Positions 1 to 8,556 of a stretch of DNA of 64,000 nucleotides are shown here, piece after piece. Positions within the stretch are counted from its first letter, which is position 1. Every line of letters begins with the position of its first letter. The translations under genes and the position numbers were made by a program. The notes below the pieces were generated by a model. The model was not told where the DNA came from, did no database searches, and was given only the letters and a program-made list of their open reading frames with translations. Origin of the DNA: Janthinobacterium sp. (lineage in GTDB: Bacteria; Pseudomonadota; Gammaproteobacteria; Burkholderiales; Burkholderiaceae_D); NCBI RefSeq assembly GCF_009923995.1, contig NZ_RFSK01000022.1, positions 1 to 64,000 of the forward strand, in the 5' to 3' direction.

Positions 1-18
1 GCCATGCCGCGGCATGGC
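1..18. other. 18-bp perfect palindrome at window edge
   Basis: GCCATGCC-GC-GGCATGGC reads the same on both strands. It lies upstream of the M13 peptidase and could be the stem of a terminator of a gene outside the window or an operator. No T-run follows, so the role is open. Confidence 0.3.
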
Positions 19-136
19 GGGAGTGCCTGCACCATGTTGCAATGCAGCACTATCCCTGCGGTTATAATCTTCCGCCACATGCCTGGACACAGCATGTTCC
101 CTCACATGAAGTCGAACTACAATTAAAGGAATCTTC

Positions 137-2185
137 GTGCATCGTTCACTGATCAGCGCCGCCTGCTGCGCCCTATTCGCCCTGTCTTCCCCTGCGCTGT
201 ACGCCCAGCAAGCCGCCCAGCCTGCCGCGCCCGTCTCGGGCATCGACCTGAAAACCCTGGACCCGGCAGTCAGCCCGAAGGAAGACTTCTACGGCTACGT
301 CAACGGCGTCTGGACCCGCAACACGGAAATCCCGGCCGACAAATCCGTCTGGGGCACCTACATCGAACTGCGCGAAATCGCGCAAGGCCAGCTGCGCGGC
401 CTGATCGACGCCACCCTGAAAAACCCCGGCAAGCCTGGCAGCGAAGCGCACAAGATCGCCGACCTGTACACCAGCTTCATGGATGAGAAGGCGCGCAATG
501 CGGCCGGCTTCAAGCCCGTCAAAGCGGACCTGGCCCGCGTCGCCGCGCTCAAGGACAAGAAGGACTTGCCGGCCCTGTTCGCCTACCTGCAAGGCAATGG
601 CATCGCCACGCCATTTTCCGCCTATATCGCACCCGATGCGCAAGATCCCGAGCGCTACACGATCAACATCAGCCAGTCCGGCCTGGGCTTGCCTGACCGC
701 GACTACTACCTGAAGGATGACGACGCCAAGCTGCAAGCCGTGCGCGCCAAGTACCTGCAGCATATCGAGACCATGCTGGCCATGAGCGGCGACAAGAAGG
801 CCGCCGAGCACGCGGCGCAGATCCTCGACGTCGAGACGCGCCTGGCTGCCGTGCAATGGACGCGCGTGCAGATGCGCGACCCCGTCAAATCGTACAACCG
901 CGTCGCCTTCGACCAGTTCGCCGCCATGGCGCCTGCATTTGACTGGAAAGCCTACTTTGCCGCCGCCGGCATGGCCAAGAAGGAAAGCTCGGCCGTCGTG
1001 CGCCAGCCCAGCTTCATGACAGGCTTCTCCGAGACCGTGGCCGCCGTGCCGCTGGAATCGTGGAAGAGCTACCTGAACTGGCGCGTCATCGAAAGCTATG
1101 CCTCCTACCTCGACAGCGCCACCGTCAAGGAACGCTTCGCCTTCGAAGGCACGGTGCTGCGCGGCGTGCCGCAAAGCGAACCGCAGTGGCAGCTGGCCCT
1201 GCGCTTCACGGACAGCGCCCTGGCCGACGCCGTCGGCAAGCGCTACGTGGAAATGTACCTGCCGCCCGAAACCAAGCCGCGCGTGATGGCCATGTTCGAC
1301 AACTTCGTCGCCTCGTTCAAGGATGGCATCGAGCAGCTGGACTGGATGGGTCCGGAAACCAAGAAGGAAGCCCAGCTCAAGCTGGCTGCCCTGAAGCCGA
1401 AGATCGCCTACCCGGACAAATGGCGCGATTACAGCAGCATGAAGACCCAGCCGCATGACCTGGTCGCCAACGTGCGCGCGTCGCGCGAGTGGAGCCGCCA
1501 GCAAAACCTGGCCAAGCTGGGCAAACCGGTCGACCGCGACGAATGGTCGATGACGCCGCAAACCGTCAACGCCAGCTACAGTCCCGCGCTCAACGCCATC
1601 ACCATCCCGGCCGCCATCCTGCAGCCGCCGTTCTTCAACGTGAAGGCGGAAGACGCCGTCAACTACGGCTTGCTGGGCATCACCTTCGGCCATGAAATCA
1701 GCCACGCCTTCGACGACTCGGGCAGCCAGTACGACGCCAAGGGCCGTTTGCGCAACTGGTGGACGGCGGAAGACCGCGCCGCCTTCAAGACCCTGGCCGC
1801 CGGCCTGGTCAAGCAATACGGCGCCTACAGCCCCGTGCCCGGCTACCACATCAATGGCGAGCTGACCCTGGGGGAAAACATCGGCGACAATTCCGGCCTG
1901 TCGATCACCTACAAGGCCTACCAGCGTTCGCTGCACGGCAAGCCATCGCCCGTGCTCGACGGCCTGACGGGCGAACAGCGCCTGTACATCGGCTTCGCCC
2001 AGAAATGGCGCGCCAAACTGCGCCCGGAAGCGGCCATCGCGCAAATCAAGAGCGACCCGCACTCGCCAGGCGAATTCCGCGCCAAGGGCACCGTGATGAA
2101 CCAGCCGGGATTCTACGAGGCGTTTGACATCAAGCCAGGCGACAAGATGTATCTGGCGCCGGAGCAGCGCGTAATCATGTGGTAA
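137..2185 (+). CDS. Secreted M13-family zinc metallopeptidase (PepO/neprilysin type)
   Basis: Predicted zinc endopeptidase of the M13 family, 682 aa, the usual size. The GTG start is followed by a signal peptide ending near AQA, so the enzyme is likely periplasmic or secreted. The N-terminal M13 domain covers roughly residues 40-430 and the catalytic domain the rest. The zinc motif HEISH lies near residue 519 and the downstream ENIGD motif, with the third zinc ligand Glu, near residue 580. The gene is monocistronic: a TATAAT-like box sits at 63-68 and an intrinsic terminator follows the stop by about 50 bases. The substrate is unknown; family members cleave short peptides. The long minus-strand ORF over it is a GC-rich shadow. 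Confidence 0.95.
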   Translation: MHRSLISAACCALFALSSPALYAQQAAQPAAPVSGIDLKTLDPAVSPKEDFYGYVNGVWTRNTEIPADKSVWGTYIELREIAQGQLRGLIDATLKNPGKPGSEAHKIADLYTSFMDEKARNAAGFKPVKADLARVAALKDKKDLPALFAYLQGNGIATPFSAYIAPDAQDPERYTINISQSGLGLPDRDYYLKDDDAKLQAVRAKYLQHIETMLAMSGDKKAAEHAAQILDVETRLAAVQWTRVQMRDPVKSYNRVAFDQFAAMAPAFDWKAYFAAAGMAKKESSAVVRQPSFMTGFSETVAAVPLESWKSYLNWRVIESYASYLDSATVKERFAFEGTVLRGVPQSEPQWQLALRFTDSALADAVGKRYVEMYLPPETKPRVMAMFDNFVASFKDGIEQLDWMGPETKKEAQLKLAALKPKIAYPDKWRDYSSMKTQPHDLVANVRASREWSRQQNLAKLGKPVDRDEWSMTPQTVNASYSPALNAITIPAAILQPPFFNVKAEDAVNYGLLGITFGHEISHAFDDSGSQYDAKGRLRNWWTAEDRAAFKTLAAGLVKQYGAYSPVPGYHINGELTLGENIGDNSGLSITYKAYQRSLHGKPSPVLDGLTGEQRLYIGFAQKWRAKLRPEAAIAQIKSDPHSPGEFRAKGTVMNQPGFYEAFDIKPGDKMYLAPEQRVIMW

Positions 2186-2234
2186 ATCTCAAGGCAGGAT
2201 GAATCGGCTGTGATTCATTTCCCGTCTTCGATTG

Positions 2235-2261
2235 AAAAAGCCCGCTTTTTGCGGGCTTTTT
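2235..2261 (+). terminator. Intrinsic terminator of the M13 peptidase gene
   Basis: AAAAAGCCCGC and GCGGGCTTTTT form a perfect stem around a TTTT loop about 50 bases after the stop codon, ending in a T-run. Confidence 0.85.
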
Positions 2262-3285
2262 GGCGAGAGGGGTTCCTATCGTCCGCTGGAGGCCGCAACA
2301 TCAACGGGTTCCGACTTCGAAAACTTAGCTGTGCCCTCTTAGCTGCGCCCTTAAACATGCCCCTCGCATGACCAAACCCGAATATCTCTAAATGGGAGCA
2401 GCCTCTCCATAACTTGAAAACAATGTTTGGTTGATGAACTTCTGACAGAGGCTTACTTGGTTATTCAGCTCTAACTGACCGGGCTTCTGCAGTGTTCAAT
2501 GCATCTGCCAGTGTCCAAATGGCGGACATGACCCCGGCCCTTACTGAGGGCGGCTGGTAAAGACAATATGATGAACCAGTTCTGAACCTTTGGCTTGACT
2601 GTAGAGTGAGAAAGCCCGCTTCGGCGGGCTTTTTTCGTTAAACGAACGGCAATCCCGCTTGCTTAAGGATGCTCATGCTTCATAGACATACCGCGAATCG
2701 ATAGCGCCGATACTGACGGCAATTGATATCGCTCTGCCCGGCCATGCTGGCATTCCTGTAATTAAATTCGTAAAGTGATTGAAGACTGTCATTCATCCTA
2801 CCCGACAGTGTTACTTCACCGCTGCATTGCAGCCACTTCCTGCATTTCTCTATTTGCCGATGGCAAAGCGTTAAAAAATTCTTGATCATTTATTTCTCCG
2901 CAAAGTTTGATCTGGCGCAGCCGAAGATTCGATGGAGGGCGGGGATTGCTTGCAGCATGTATTGGGCCGCTATGGCCGGCTGGAAGCCGGCTTCCATTAT
3001 CCAGTGCTCCGCTTTCTGCTGCCGGGTTTACGCAAGCGGCTGGCTGAAAATTGGCCGCGCCGGAAAGTGTTCAGAAATTTCCCCGTAACTTCACGTGAAA
3101 TATCGGCTTGACCGCCCTTGATTGGATTTCATCCTTCAAGATATGATGACAAAAAAATTGATTTTAAGAAACTTACACAACTCACCGATATTTTGCTCCC
3201 GCACTTCAAAAGCTAAAGCGAAATATTTTTACAACCGAGCGCGAGACGCTCAATAAGAAACGCTTAATACAAAGGATTTTGAAGC
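2262..3285. other. Gene-poor stretch of about 1 kb
   Basis: No convincing gene. The 69-aa minus ORF at 2680 and the 68-aa plus ORF at 2882 lack a good ribosome site or recognisable family. It holds one terminator-like hairpin (2611-2636), a short stem GCCGGCT-GGA-AGCCGGC (2975-2991), and at 2511-2527 the sequence GTGTCCAAATGGCGGAC, whose near-exact reverse complement recurs at 5845-5861. A 59-codon open frame from ATG 2932 has coding-like composition and may be a gene fragment. The last 150 bases are AT-rich and probably hold the lemA promoter. Confidence 0.5.
2611..2636 (+). terminator. Orphan intrinsic terminator
   Basis: AAAGCCCGC-TTCG-GCGGGCTTTTTT is a textbook hairpin with tetraloop and T-run, but no gene ends just upstream on either strand. 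It may close a small RNA or be a leftover of a lost gene. Confidence 0.7.
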
Positions 3286-4023
3286 ATGGCAAATGAATTA
3301 GACGAAGTAACTGGCCCGATAAACGAGCAGGGGCGCGACATCAACGTCATCAGCAAGCAGATTCCCGTCCAAGTCGGCACCGGGTCGCTCATATTTGAAA
3401 TCGCCCTGTGGGCGGTCCTTCCGCTGATCGGCGGCTTGGCGCTGCTAACCGGTGCATTGCCGCAAACGTACAGCTTGGCACTCCTGGTGCTGGGGGCACT
3501 GCCAGGCCTGGTCTTCCTGTTCATGAAGATCTCCGCCCTGGCGTATCTGCGCAAGCTGCAGCAGAAAATCCAGGCCGATGCGTCACAGATCGACAATTAC
3601 CTGGAACAGCGCGTCGTCGTGCTGAACAACGTGGTTGGCCTGGTCGCAAAAGCGATCGACCTCGACAAGGACGTGATGAAGTCGGTCGCAGCTTACCGGA
3701 GCGGACAGAACGCCGATGCCGAACGCAATCAGGCATCGCAGAAAATCGACGGGATTTTTTCCCGCATCAGCCTGGCGTGCGAAGCCTACCCGGATCTGAA
3801 GGCACAAGCCGTCATCGCCGATGCCATGCGCCAGAACAGTTATCTGCAAAAGGAAGTAACCGCCGCGCGCACGCTGTATAACGATACCGTCGGCATGTGG
3901 AACCAGGACGTCTTTGCCTGGCCGACCAAGCAGATCGTAGCGGCGCGGCAAGGTTACACCACGCGAATTCCTTTCACCGCCTCCGCCGAAACCAAGGCTG
4001 CCGCCCGGAGCGTCTTCTTTTGA
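3286..4023 (+). CDS. LemA family protein
   Basis: 245-aa protein of the LemA family, membrane-anchored proteins of poorly known function. Two hydrophobic segments lie near the N-terminus (about residues 28-55 and 62-85); a longer helical region follows with the family-like stretch LEQRVVVLNNVVGLV and later regularly spaced charged helices. LemA proteins usually have a single N-terminal membrane helix, so the two-helix N-terminus is slightly unusual. An AAGGA ribosome site precedes the ATG. The stop codon overlaps the start of the DUF3137 gene, so the two are translationally coupled and probably act together at the inner membrane. Confidence 0.85.
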   Translation: MANELDEVTGPINEQGRDINVISKQIPVQVGTGSLIFEIALWAVLPLIGGLALLTGALPQTYSLALLVLGALPGLVFLFMKISALAYLRKLQQKIQADASQIDNYLEQRVVVLNNVVGLVAKAIDLDKDVMKSVAAYRSGQNADAERNQASQKIDGIFSRISLACEAYPDLKAQAVIADAMRQNSYLQKEVTAARTLYNDTVGMWNQDVFAWPTKQIVAARQGYTTRIPFTASAETKAAARSVFF

Positions 4024-5753
4024 TCAACGACGTCCATGAACCATTGGAGCAGTATTCTCTCCATTTCAAAAATGCTCACGCCAGCAATACGTCGGACTTT
4101 TTCGAAGACCTCGTGCGCCAGTCCGGCGTGGACGAGAACGCCAACATCGCGACGGTGCAGGAACTACGCGTGCTCGAAAAGCAGGCTGCGGGCGCCGGTT
4201 CCAGCAACAAATGGTGGCGTATCCTGCGCGGCGCCAGCATCGTGGCCGCGCTACTGGCGGCACTCTATCTCTACGCCTATTACGCATGGCCATGGCTCAT
4301 GGTCCCAGCGATTGCGCTTGCCATTGCGATTCATACGCTCAACCGCATCATCAACGATTCCGACGCACAGTTAAAGCGGCTGCAGGAAGCCTGCGACGCC
4401 AAACGTGCCGTGGCCTGGGGCCAGATGGTGCCGCTGAACCGCCTGTACGACTGGGACATCATGGCAAAGCTGATGCAGCAGACAGTACCTCGCATCGCAT
4501 TCGACCCGTATTTCAGCAACGGCCGCATGGAAGAGCTGCGCAAGAGCTTTGGCTGGTTTGGCAATCTGGGGGACGACCACTCGATCGTGTTCTCGCACAG
4601 CGGCGTACTGAACGGCAACCCGTTCATTCTTGCACGCACCTTGTCCCACTCGATGGGCAGCAAGAAATACGATAGCTCGCTGGCTATCAGCTGGACGGAA
4701 CAGTACCGCAATTCGCAAGGCAAACTGGAAACCAGAACCCGCCACGAAACCCTGCGGGCATCGATCGAGCGTCCAATGCCCGAATACGAGAACCAGACGT
4801 TTATCGTCTACGGCAACGAAGCGGCGCCGGATCTCGTGTTCAGCCGCCACCCGTCAAAACTCTCCAGCCTGGAGGACGGCTTCTTCGACAAATGGCGGAA
4901 GAATCGCGCCATCAAGAAGCTGGAAGAAAAGTCCCGCGATGTCGACGAGGGGCATACTTTTACGGTGATGGCCAACCGCGAATTCGACGCCTTGTTCGAT
5001 GCCACGGACCGCAACCATGAAGTACAGTTCCGGCTATTGTTCACGCCATTGGCGCAACAGGAAATGCTCAAGCTGCTCAAGGATAATCAAACAGGTTTTG
5101 GCGACACGTTCGTATTCGAAAAAACCCGCATGATCAACGTGCTGGAATCGGGACATATGCGCGCGACCGACATCAGCGGCGCCCCGGAGAAATTCTTTGC
5201 CTACGAACTCGCCCAGGCCCGCCTGTTTTTCAACGCCTATCACAACGATTTCTTCAAGTCATTCTACTTTGGGATCGCCCCGCTGCTTGCCATCCCACTG
5301 TACCAACAGCATCGTCCGCACTCGGACATCTATCAAGACACGTATTCGCACAAACCTTGTTTCTGGGAGCATGAAGCGATTGCCAATTACCACGGCGAGG
5401 CGACGTTCGAGCATCCCGAGTGCGTCACGCGAAGTATCCTGAAGACATCCATGCAGCAGCAAGCCGACGGATCGCAGAAAGTACATGTAACGGCCAGCGG
5501 CTTCCGCAGCGTCGCGCGCACCCAGTACGTCTCGGTGAGAGGCGGAGATGGCCGCTCCCATCAGGTTCCAGTGCATTGGGACGAGTACTTCGAGGTCGAA
5601 AATAGCGCCAACATGCTGGTAAAGGAAACGGCCTCGCCAGACAACACCGCCACGGATGATGCCGCGTTACCGCCGGCGTTTTCACAGCGTGGCATCGATG
5701 CCGAGAGAACCGTGCTTCGCCGGTCGATTGTTTCGGCGGTTTTGGCTGGTTAG
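4020..5753 (+). CDS. DUF3137 domain membrane protein, partner of LemA
   Basis: The ORF track starts this frame at 3897 inside lemA. I place the start at the TTG at 4020, which overlaps the lemA stop (TTGA) and gives 577 aa. The N-terminal part reads like DUF3137 (SDFFEDLVRQSGVDENAN), followed by two adjacent membrane segments (about residues 65-110) and a large soluble C-terminal portion. DUF3137 genes are commonly found beside lemA, which supports the call. Its biochemical role is unknown. The C-terminal hydrophobic segment SFYFGIAPLLAIPLY might be a third membrane contact. Confidence 0.75.
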   Translation: MINDVHEPLEQYSLHFKNAHASNTSDFFEDLVRQSGVDENANIATVQELRVLEKQAAGAGSSNKWWRILRGASIVAALLAALYLYAYYAWPWLMVPAIALAIAIHTLNRIINDSDAQLKRLQEACDAKRAVAWGQMVPLNRLYDWDIMAKLMQQTVPRIAFDPYFSNGRMEELRKSFGWFGNLGDDHSIVFSHSGVLNGNPFILARTLSHSMGSKKYDSSLAISWTEQYRNSQGKLETRTRHETLRASIERPMPEYENQTFIVYGNEAAPDLVFSRHPSKLSSLEDGFFDKWRKNRAIKKLEEKSRDVDEGHTFTVMANREFDALFDATDRNHEVQFRLLFTPLAQQEMLKLLKDNQTGFGDTFVFEKTRMINVLESGHMRATDISGAPEKFFAYELAQARLFFNAYHNDFFKSFYFGIAPLLAIPLYQQHRPHSDIYQDTYSHKPCFWEHEAIANYHGEATFEHPECVTRSILKTSMQQQADGSQKVHVTASGFRSVARTQYVSVRGGDGRSHQVPVHWDEYFEVENSANMLVKETASPDNTATDDAALPPAFSQRGIDAERTVLRRSIVSAVLAG

Positions 5754-5809
5754 GGCGACTTTGCGGATTGCAGTGGCAAAAGTTGGCCGCTGCAGTATGA
5801 AATCACAAA

Positions 5810-5838
5810 GGACGCAGAGGACGCAGCAAAGGACGCAG
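5810..5838 (+). repeat. Three copies of GGACGCAG
   Basis: GGACGCAG occurs at 5810, 5819 and 5831 in the intergenic tail after the DUF3137 gene, within an AAAGGACGCAGAGGACGCAG context. It looks like a short dispersed intergenic repeat. Its function is unknown. Confidence 0.6.
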
Positions 5839-5844
5839 GATCAG

Positions 5845-5861
5845 GTCTGCCATTTGGACAC
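5845..5861 (-). repeat. Right copy of an inverted repeat flanking the lemA-DUF3137 region
   Basis: GTCTGCCATTTGGACAC is the reverse complement, with one mismatch, of GTGTCCAAATGGCGGAC at 2511-2527. The two copies bracket 3.3 kb including lemA and DUF3137. No transposase is visible. Confidence 0.5.
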
Positions 5862-6014
5862 GAACTGATAGGCTAAGTGTTGTAGAAGCATGCTCAGTCG
5901 CAAAGCTGATCAGAACCACGAACGCACGGGGCTATCGTGCAGCGGCGGCAGTTGGTCGATTCGAAGCACACTGCCCTGCGCCTGAAGAACGAAGTGCGTC
6001 TCTCCGCGTATAGA

Positions 6015-6057
6015 CGAAAAAAGAAAAAGCTACCCTCGGGTAGCTTTTTCTTTTTTC
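6015..6057. terminator. Bidirectional terminator with 21-bp perfect stem
   Basis: CGAAAAAAGAAAAAGCTACCC is followed by a TC loop and its exact reverse complement, giving T-rich exits on both strands. It abuts the left copy of the tRNA-Ser-like repeat (6058-6073). It may be the original terminator of the locus that was separated from tRNA-Ser by the island insertion. Confidence 0.8.
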
Positions 6058-6073
6058 GAGAGGGGGATTCGAA
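6058..6073. repeat. Putative left attachment repeat (tRNA-Ser 3' piece)
   Basis: GAGAGGGGGATTCGAA is identical to 19601-19616, the T-arm and acceptor part of the tRNA-Ser gene. It lies in the same orientation and therefore forms a 16-bp direct repeat. The match stops before the last acceptor bases and CCA, so this copy is either decayed or only approximates the true boundary. Confidence 0.6.
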
Positions 6074-6198
6074 TCATGCTCTAGAGTCGCATAATTCTGG
6101 GATTTCGATCAATTCCAGATTGGAGAATCCCCCAAAACATACCCCCTCGAACCAGCTTATGACTTCACGCCCCCTCAATTCAGGGAACATAGTTATAG

Positions 6199-7428
6199 CT
6201 ATGCGAGCTGAGGAAGCTGGCTGATAAACAAGTCGGACACTTTGCCGGCTGAGCTGATCAAGTTTGACAGCAACCTCCAGTTCTCGGTTTCCTTACGAAC
6301 TCTCCCAGCAACGATTGCGGGATGAATTTGAAGCTGTCGCGCTAACGCAATTGCGTCGTCCTGCGCATAACTTATCCGGACTTGAGCCGTTGCCCACACA
6401 GCCTCTGGGATCAATGCTTCGCTAGCTTCCCGATCCGCTTGCTGTTCTTCTTCGCTTGAACGGGTCTTGTCATCCAAATTATCTACAATAGAGGGACGCG
6501 CAGCGGACAAATGGCACTGCACGTGAATCAACTCATGCAACAATGCAAACCAGAAATTATCTAAGCGGTCGTGGCGTAGTGTTAATGCCACGATCGGCAT
6601 TTCACTGTCCAGCAGTGCCGCGCCGTCGAGATATGTCTTGTCGAAGTGCTTCTCAAAGACAAGCGCAATGCCAAAGTTGGACAAGTATTCTTGAGCAAGC
6701 AGCGGCCCCATTTCGAACGAAGACAATCGTACCAAATCACGTAGCCACTGCAATGTGATAGTTCCTGGCTGATATTGGCCTTTGAGCGTTCGCGTGCGAG
6801 CCTTGCGCAGAACACAAGCTTGCCAGACCATCAAAGAGTGTTCATCCATCATGCGTGCGCCGCTTTGGTGTAATGTAGCGCGTAATTTGATTTGTTGCCC
6901 AGCAAGACCGGACATCGCTCTGAAGAACCCAGTCACCAGCTCCTCTGCGTAGTCCTTTAGATGCTGTACGCTACGCCTAGCATCCCCGAATAGGCCACGT
7001 TCCTGCATTTCTGCTAAAGGAAACTTAGTGTAATCAATGTTTGGCTCAGCAAACAGGTCAAAGACCTCGCCAATCAGCACATCCGCAGGGATACCTAAGC
7101 CGACATGTAATTTACGGATCATCGATAGGCTCAGCGGCCTTTTACGACCAAGAACTTCTGAAACCTTGGAAATTGAGCCAATGTAGGGAACCAGATCCTT
7201 TTGCGCCAAGCGTTGTTGATCCATTCTGAATAGGATCGCGTCAATAGGATCAGGGAGGGACGGAGGGAAACGATTTTTCTCATACGACTGAATGACGAGT
7301 GCGAGCAGCTCCAACTCTGCATCTTCAGTAGAACCGAGCGTAGGATCTTTGTCCATAAGCTCAGACAGGCGAGCAACGGCAGCGGCGTAGTCACCTTCCG
7401 TTTTAAGTACTCGAATCTGTGTGTTCAT
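6199..7428 (-). CDS. higA: HigA-type antitoxin fused to an ImmA/IrrE-like metallopeptidase
   Basis: 409 aa. Residues 1 to about 125 resemble HigA/COG5499 antitoxins, with a helix-turn-helix (SISKVSEVLGRKRPLSLSMI). The C-terminal half carries the ImmA/IrrE (DUF955) zinc signature HELIH near residue 297, followed by further family-like stretches. Ordinary HigA antitoxins are about 100-140 aa, so this is a two-domain antitoxin. A strong AGGAGG ribosome site sets the ATG start. It lies 32 bases downstream of the HigB toxin gene in the usual toxin-first order. It likely binds and neutralises HigB and represses the operon; the peptidase domain may act on HigA itself or another repressor under stress, which is inference. 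Confidence 0.8.
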   Translation of the reverse strand: MNTQIRVLKTEGDYAAAVARLSELMDKDPTLGSTEDAELELLALVIQSYEKNRFPPSLPDPIDAILFRMDQQRLAQKDLVPYIGSISKVSEVLGRKRPLSLSMIRKLHVGLGIPADVLIGEVFDLFAEPNIDYTKFPLAEMQERGLFGDARRSVQHLKDYAEELVTGFFRAMSGLAGQQIKLRATLHQSGARMMDEHSLMVWQACVLRKARTRTLKGQYQPGTITLQWLRDLVRLSSFEMGPLLAQEYLSNFGIALVFEKHFDKTYLDGAALLDSEMPIVALTLRHDRLDNFWFALLHELIHVQCHLSAARPSIVDNLDDKTRSSEEEQQADREASEALIPEAVWATAQVRISYAQDDAIALARQLQIHPAIVAGRVRKETENWRLLSNLISSAGKVSDLFISQLPQLA

Positions 7429-7460
7429 ACTGACCTCCTGACGCTAAAGTACATAGGTTT

Positions 7461-7751
7461 CTACTTGTTGAAATTCTTCTTGTTGTACTCGGCATGCGTA
7501 CCACCCCACTCGATCAAGACGAGACCGTTGCGGAAGCGAACTTTCACGACAAGCCGGTATGAATTACCTTTAATGTTGAAAATAATCCTGTTGTCAGCCA
7601 AGAAGCTGGCCGTTGAGAACCGATCTTTAACGTCCTGCGGCCCAGCCCATTGCCCGCGTTCAACCTCTGCACGCCAAGCATCCAGTGCGCCACGCGCATC
7701 AGCATGCGTATGCTTCAGTGCCTCAAGCACTTCCAAGTGAACTAGCTGCAT
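7461..7751 (-). CDS. higB: HigB-type mRNA interferase toxin
   Basis: 96 aa from the ATG at 7751; the ORF track begins two codons earlier at a GTG. The core NRIIFNIKGNSYRLVVK and the C-terminal GTHAEYNK match the HigB toxin family (RelE-like fold), whose members cleave translated mRNAs at the ribosome. It is first in the operon and followed by the HigA-ImmA/IrrE fusion. A near-consensus promoter with a palindrome lies directly upstream, fitting autoregulation. Both sequence and length look intact. Confidence 0.88.
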   Translation of the reverse strand: MQLVHLEVLEALKHTHADARGALDAWRAEVERGQWAGPQDVKDRFSTASFLADNRIIFNIKGNSYRLVVKVRFRNGLVLIEWGGTHAEYNKKNFNK

Positions 7752-7783
7752 AGGCACCGCCCTGACTTCCCAAATTTATTCAA

Positions 7784-7813
7784 ATTATACATTCCCAATT
7801 TGGGATATGTCAA
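7784..7813 (-). promoter_or_regulatory. higBA promoter with palindromic operator
   Basis: On the minus strand TTGACA (7808-7813) and TATAAT (7784-7789) are separated by 18 bases. The palindrome TCCCAATTTGGGA (7793-7805) fills the spacer, and a half-site TCCCAAATTT lies at 7768. This is the expected place for repression by HigA. Confidence 0.8.
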
Positions 7814-7873
7814 ATGTCCCTGCACCATTTTGTCAAGTCCCCTCACAAGTTATTCGATTGCATCAAAATTTAT

Positions 7874-7892
7874 GCAGCATCAACAATGCTGC
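7874..7892. promoter_or_regulatory. Inverted repeat upstream of the restriction-modification operon
   Basis: GCAGCAT-CAACA-ATGCTGC forms a perfect 7-bp inverted repeat about 50 bases before the half-S gene, in AT-rich DNA with a TAAAAT box at 7928-7933. It may be an operator of the hsd operon. No clear -35 box was found. Confidence 0.4.
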
Positions 7893-7940
7893 GATAAATT
7901 GTTGGTGCAATGCTAGCACGCATACGCTAAAATATGCAAC

Positions 7941-8549
7941 ATGTTCAATGATGCGAAAAAACTTAATCTCAAAGATGTCGCCAGAATTCGTGGCGGCCAC
8001 CCCTTTCGCGGCTCAGTGCCAGTAATTGCAAATGCTCCTGTGGCTGTTGTGCAGATGAAAGACATCCTTCCATCGGGTCAGATCGACTGGTCGTCCACCG
8101 TTCGAACTGAGCTTGTAGGACGCAAAGAACCTGACTGGCTCAAGCCTGGAGACATACTATTCATCTCAAGAGGTAATCGATACCACGCTGCCTGTGTGGA
8201 CCAACCTCCGCCCCTTGCTGTGTGCGGTGCTCACTTATTTCATCTCACTGTACGAGACCCTGACATCGTTCTCCCAGCCTTCCTAGCTTGGCAGATTGGA
8301 CAGCCTCCTGTTCAGCGGCAACTTCAGCAGGCCGCCTCAGGCTCACACCAGCTCAGCGTCGCGAGGCCCGCTTTGGAGGCATTAGAGATCGCAGTGCCCT
8401 CTTTGAAGACCCAGCGACTTCTCGTTGATCTCGCGGACATGGCTCAACGTGAGAAAGCCTTACTCACAGCCATGATCCGTAATCGCGAACAAGAACTCGA
8501 AGCCTTGGCACATGCAATTGCCGAAGGCATTCCCCTGAATTTTTCCTGA
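7941..8549 (+). CDS. Single-TRD specificity-like protein (half HsdS)
   Basis: 202 aa with one target-recognition-like domain, ending in a helical segment (REKALLTAMIRNREQELEALAHAI) like the conserved spacer helix of type I S subunits. The motifs WLKPGDILFISRGN and GSHQLSVARPALEALEIAVP are typical of S-subunit TRDs. Full S subunits have two TRDs in about 400 aa, so this is half size. It starts the hsd operon, 7 bases upstream of hsdM, and would need to dimerise to specify a site. Whether it works beside the full HsdS downstream, or in its place, cannot be told from sequence. Confidence 0.8.
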   Translation: MFNDAKKLNLKDVARIRGGHPFRGSVPVIANAPVAVVQMKDILPSGQIDWSSTVRTELVGRKEPDWLKPGDILFISRGNRYHAACVDQPPPLAVCGAHLFHLTVRDPDIVLPAFLAWQIGQPPVQRQLQQAASGSHQLSVARPALEALEIAVPSLKTQRLLVDLADMAQREKALLTAMIRNREQELEALAHAIAEGIPLNFS

Positions 8550-8556
8550 GTAACCT

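Noticed and set aside
173-2062. 629-aa minus-strand ORF
   Set aside because: Antisense shadow of the M13 peptidase gene.
2882-3088. 68-aa plus ORF
   Set aside because: Trp/Cys-rich translation without ribosome site; different frame from the more coding-like one.
2932-3111. 59-codon open frame with coding-like codons
   Set aside because: No ribosome site and no recognised family; may be a gene fragment but cannot be supported.
5937-6224. 95-aa plus ORF
   Set aside because: It reads through the 21-bp terminator and the attachment repeat, giving KKKK and FFFF runs; not a gene.
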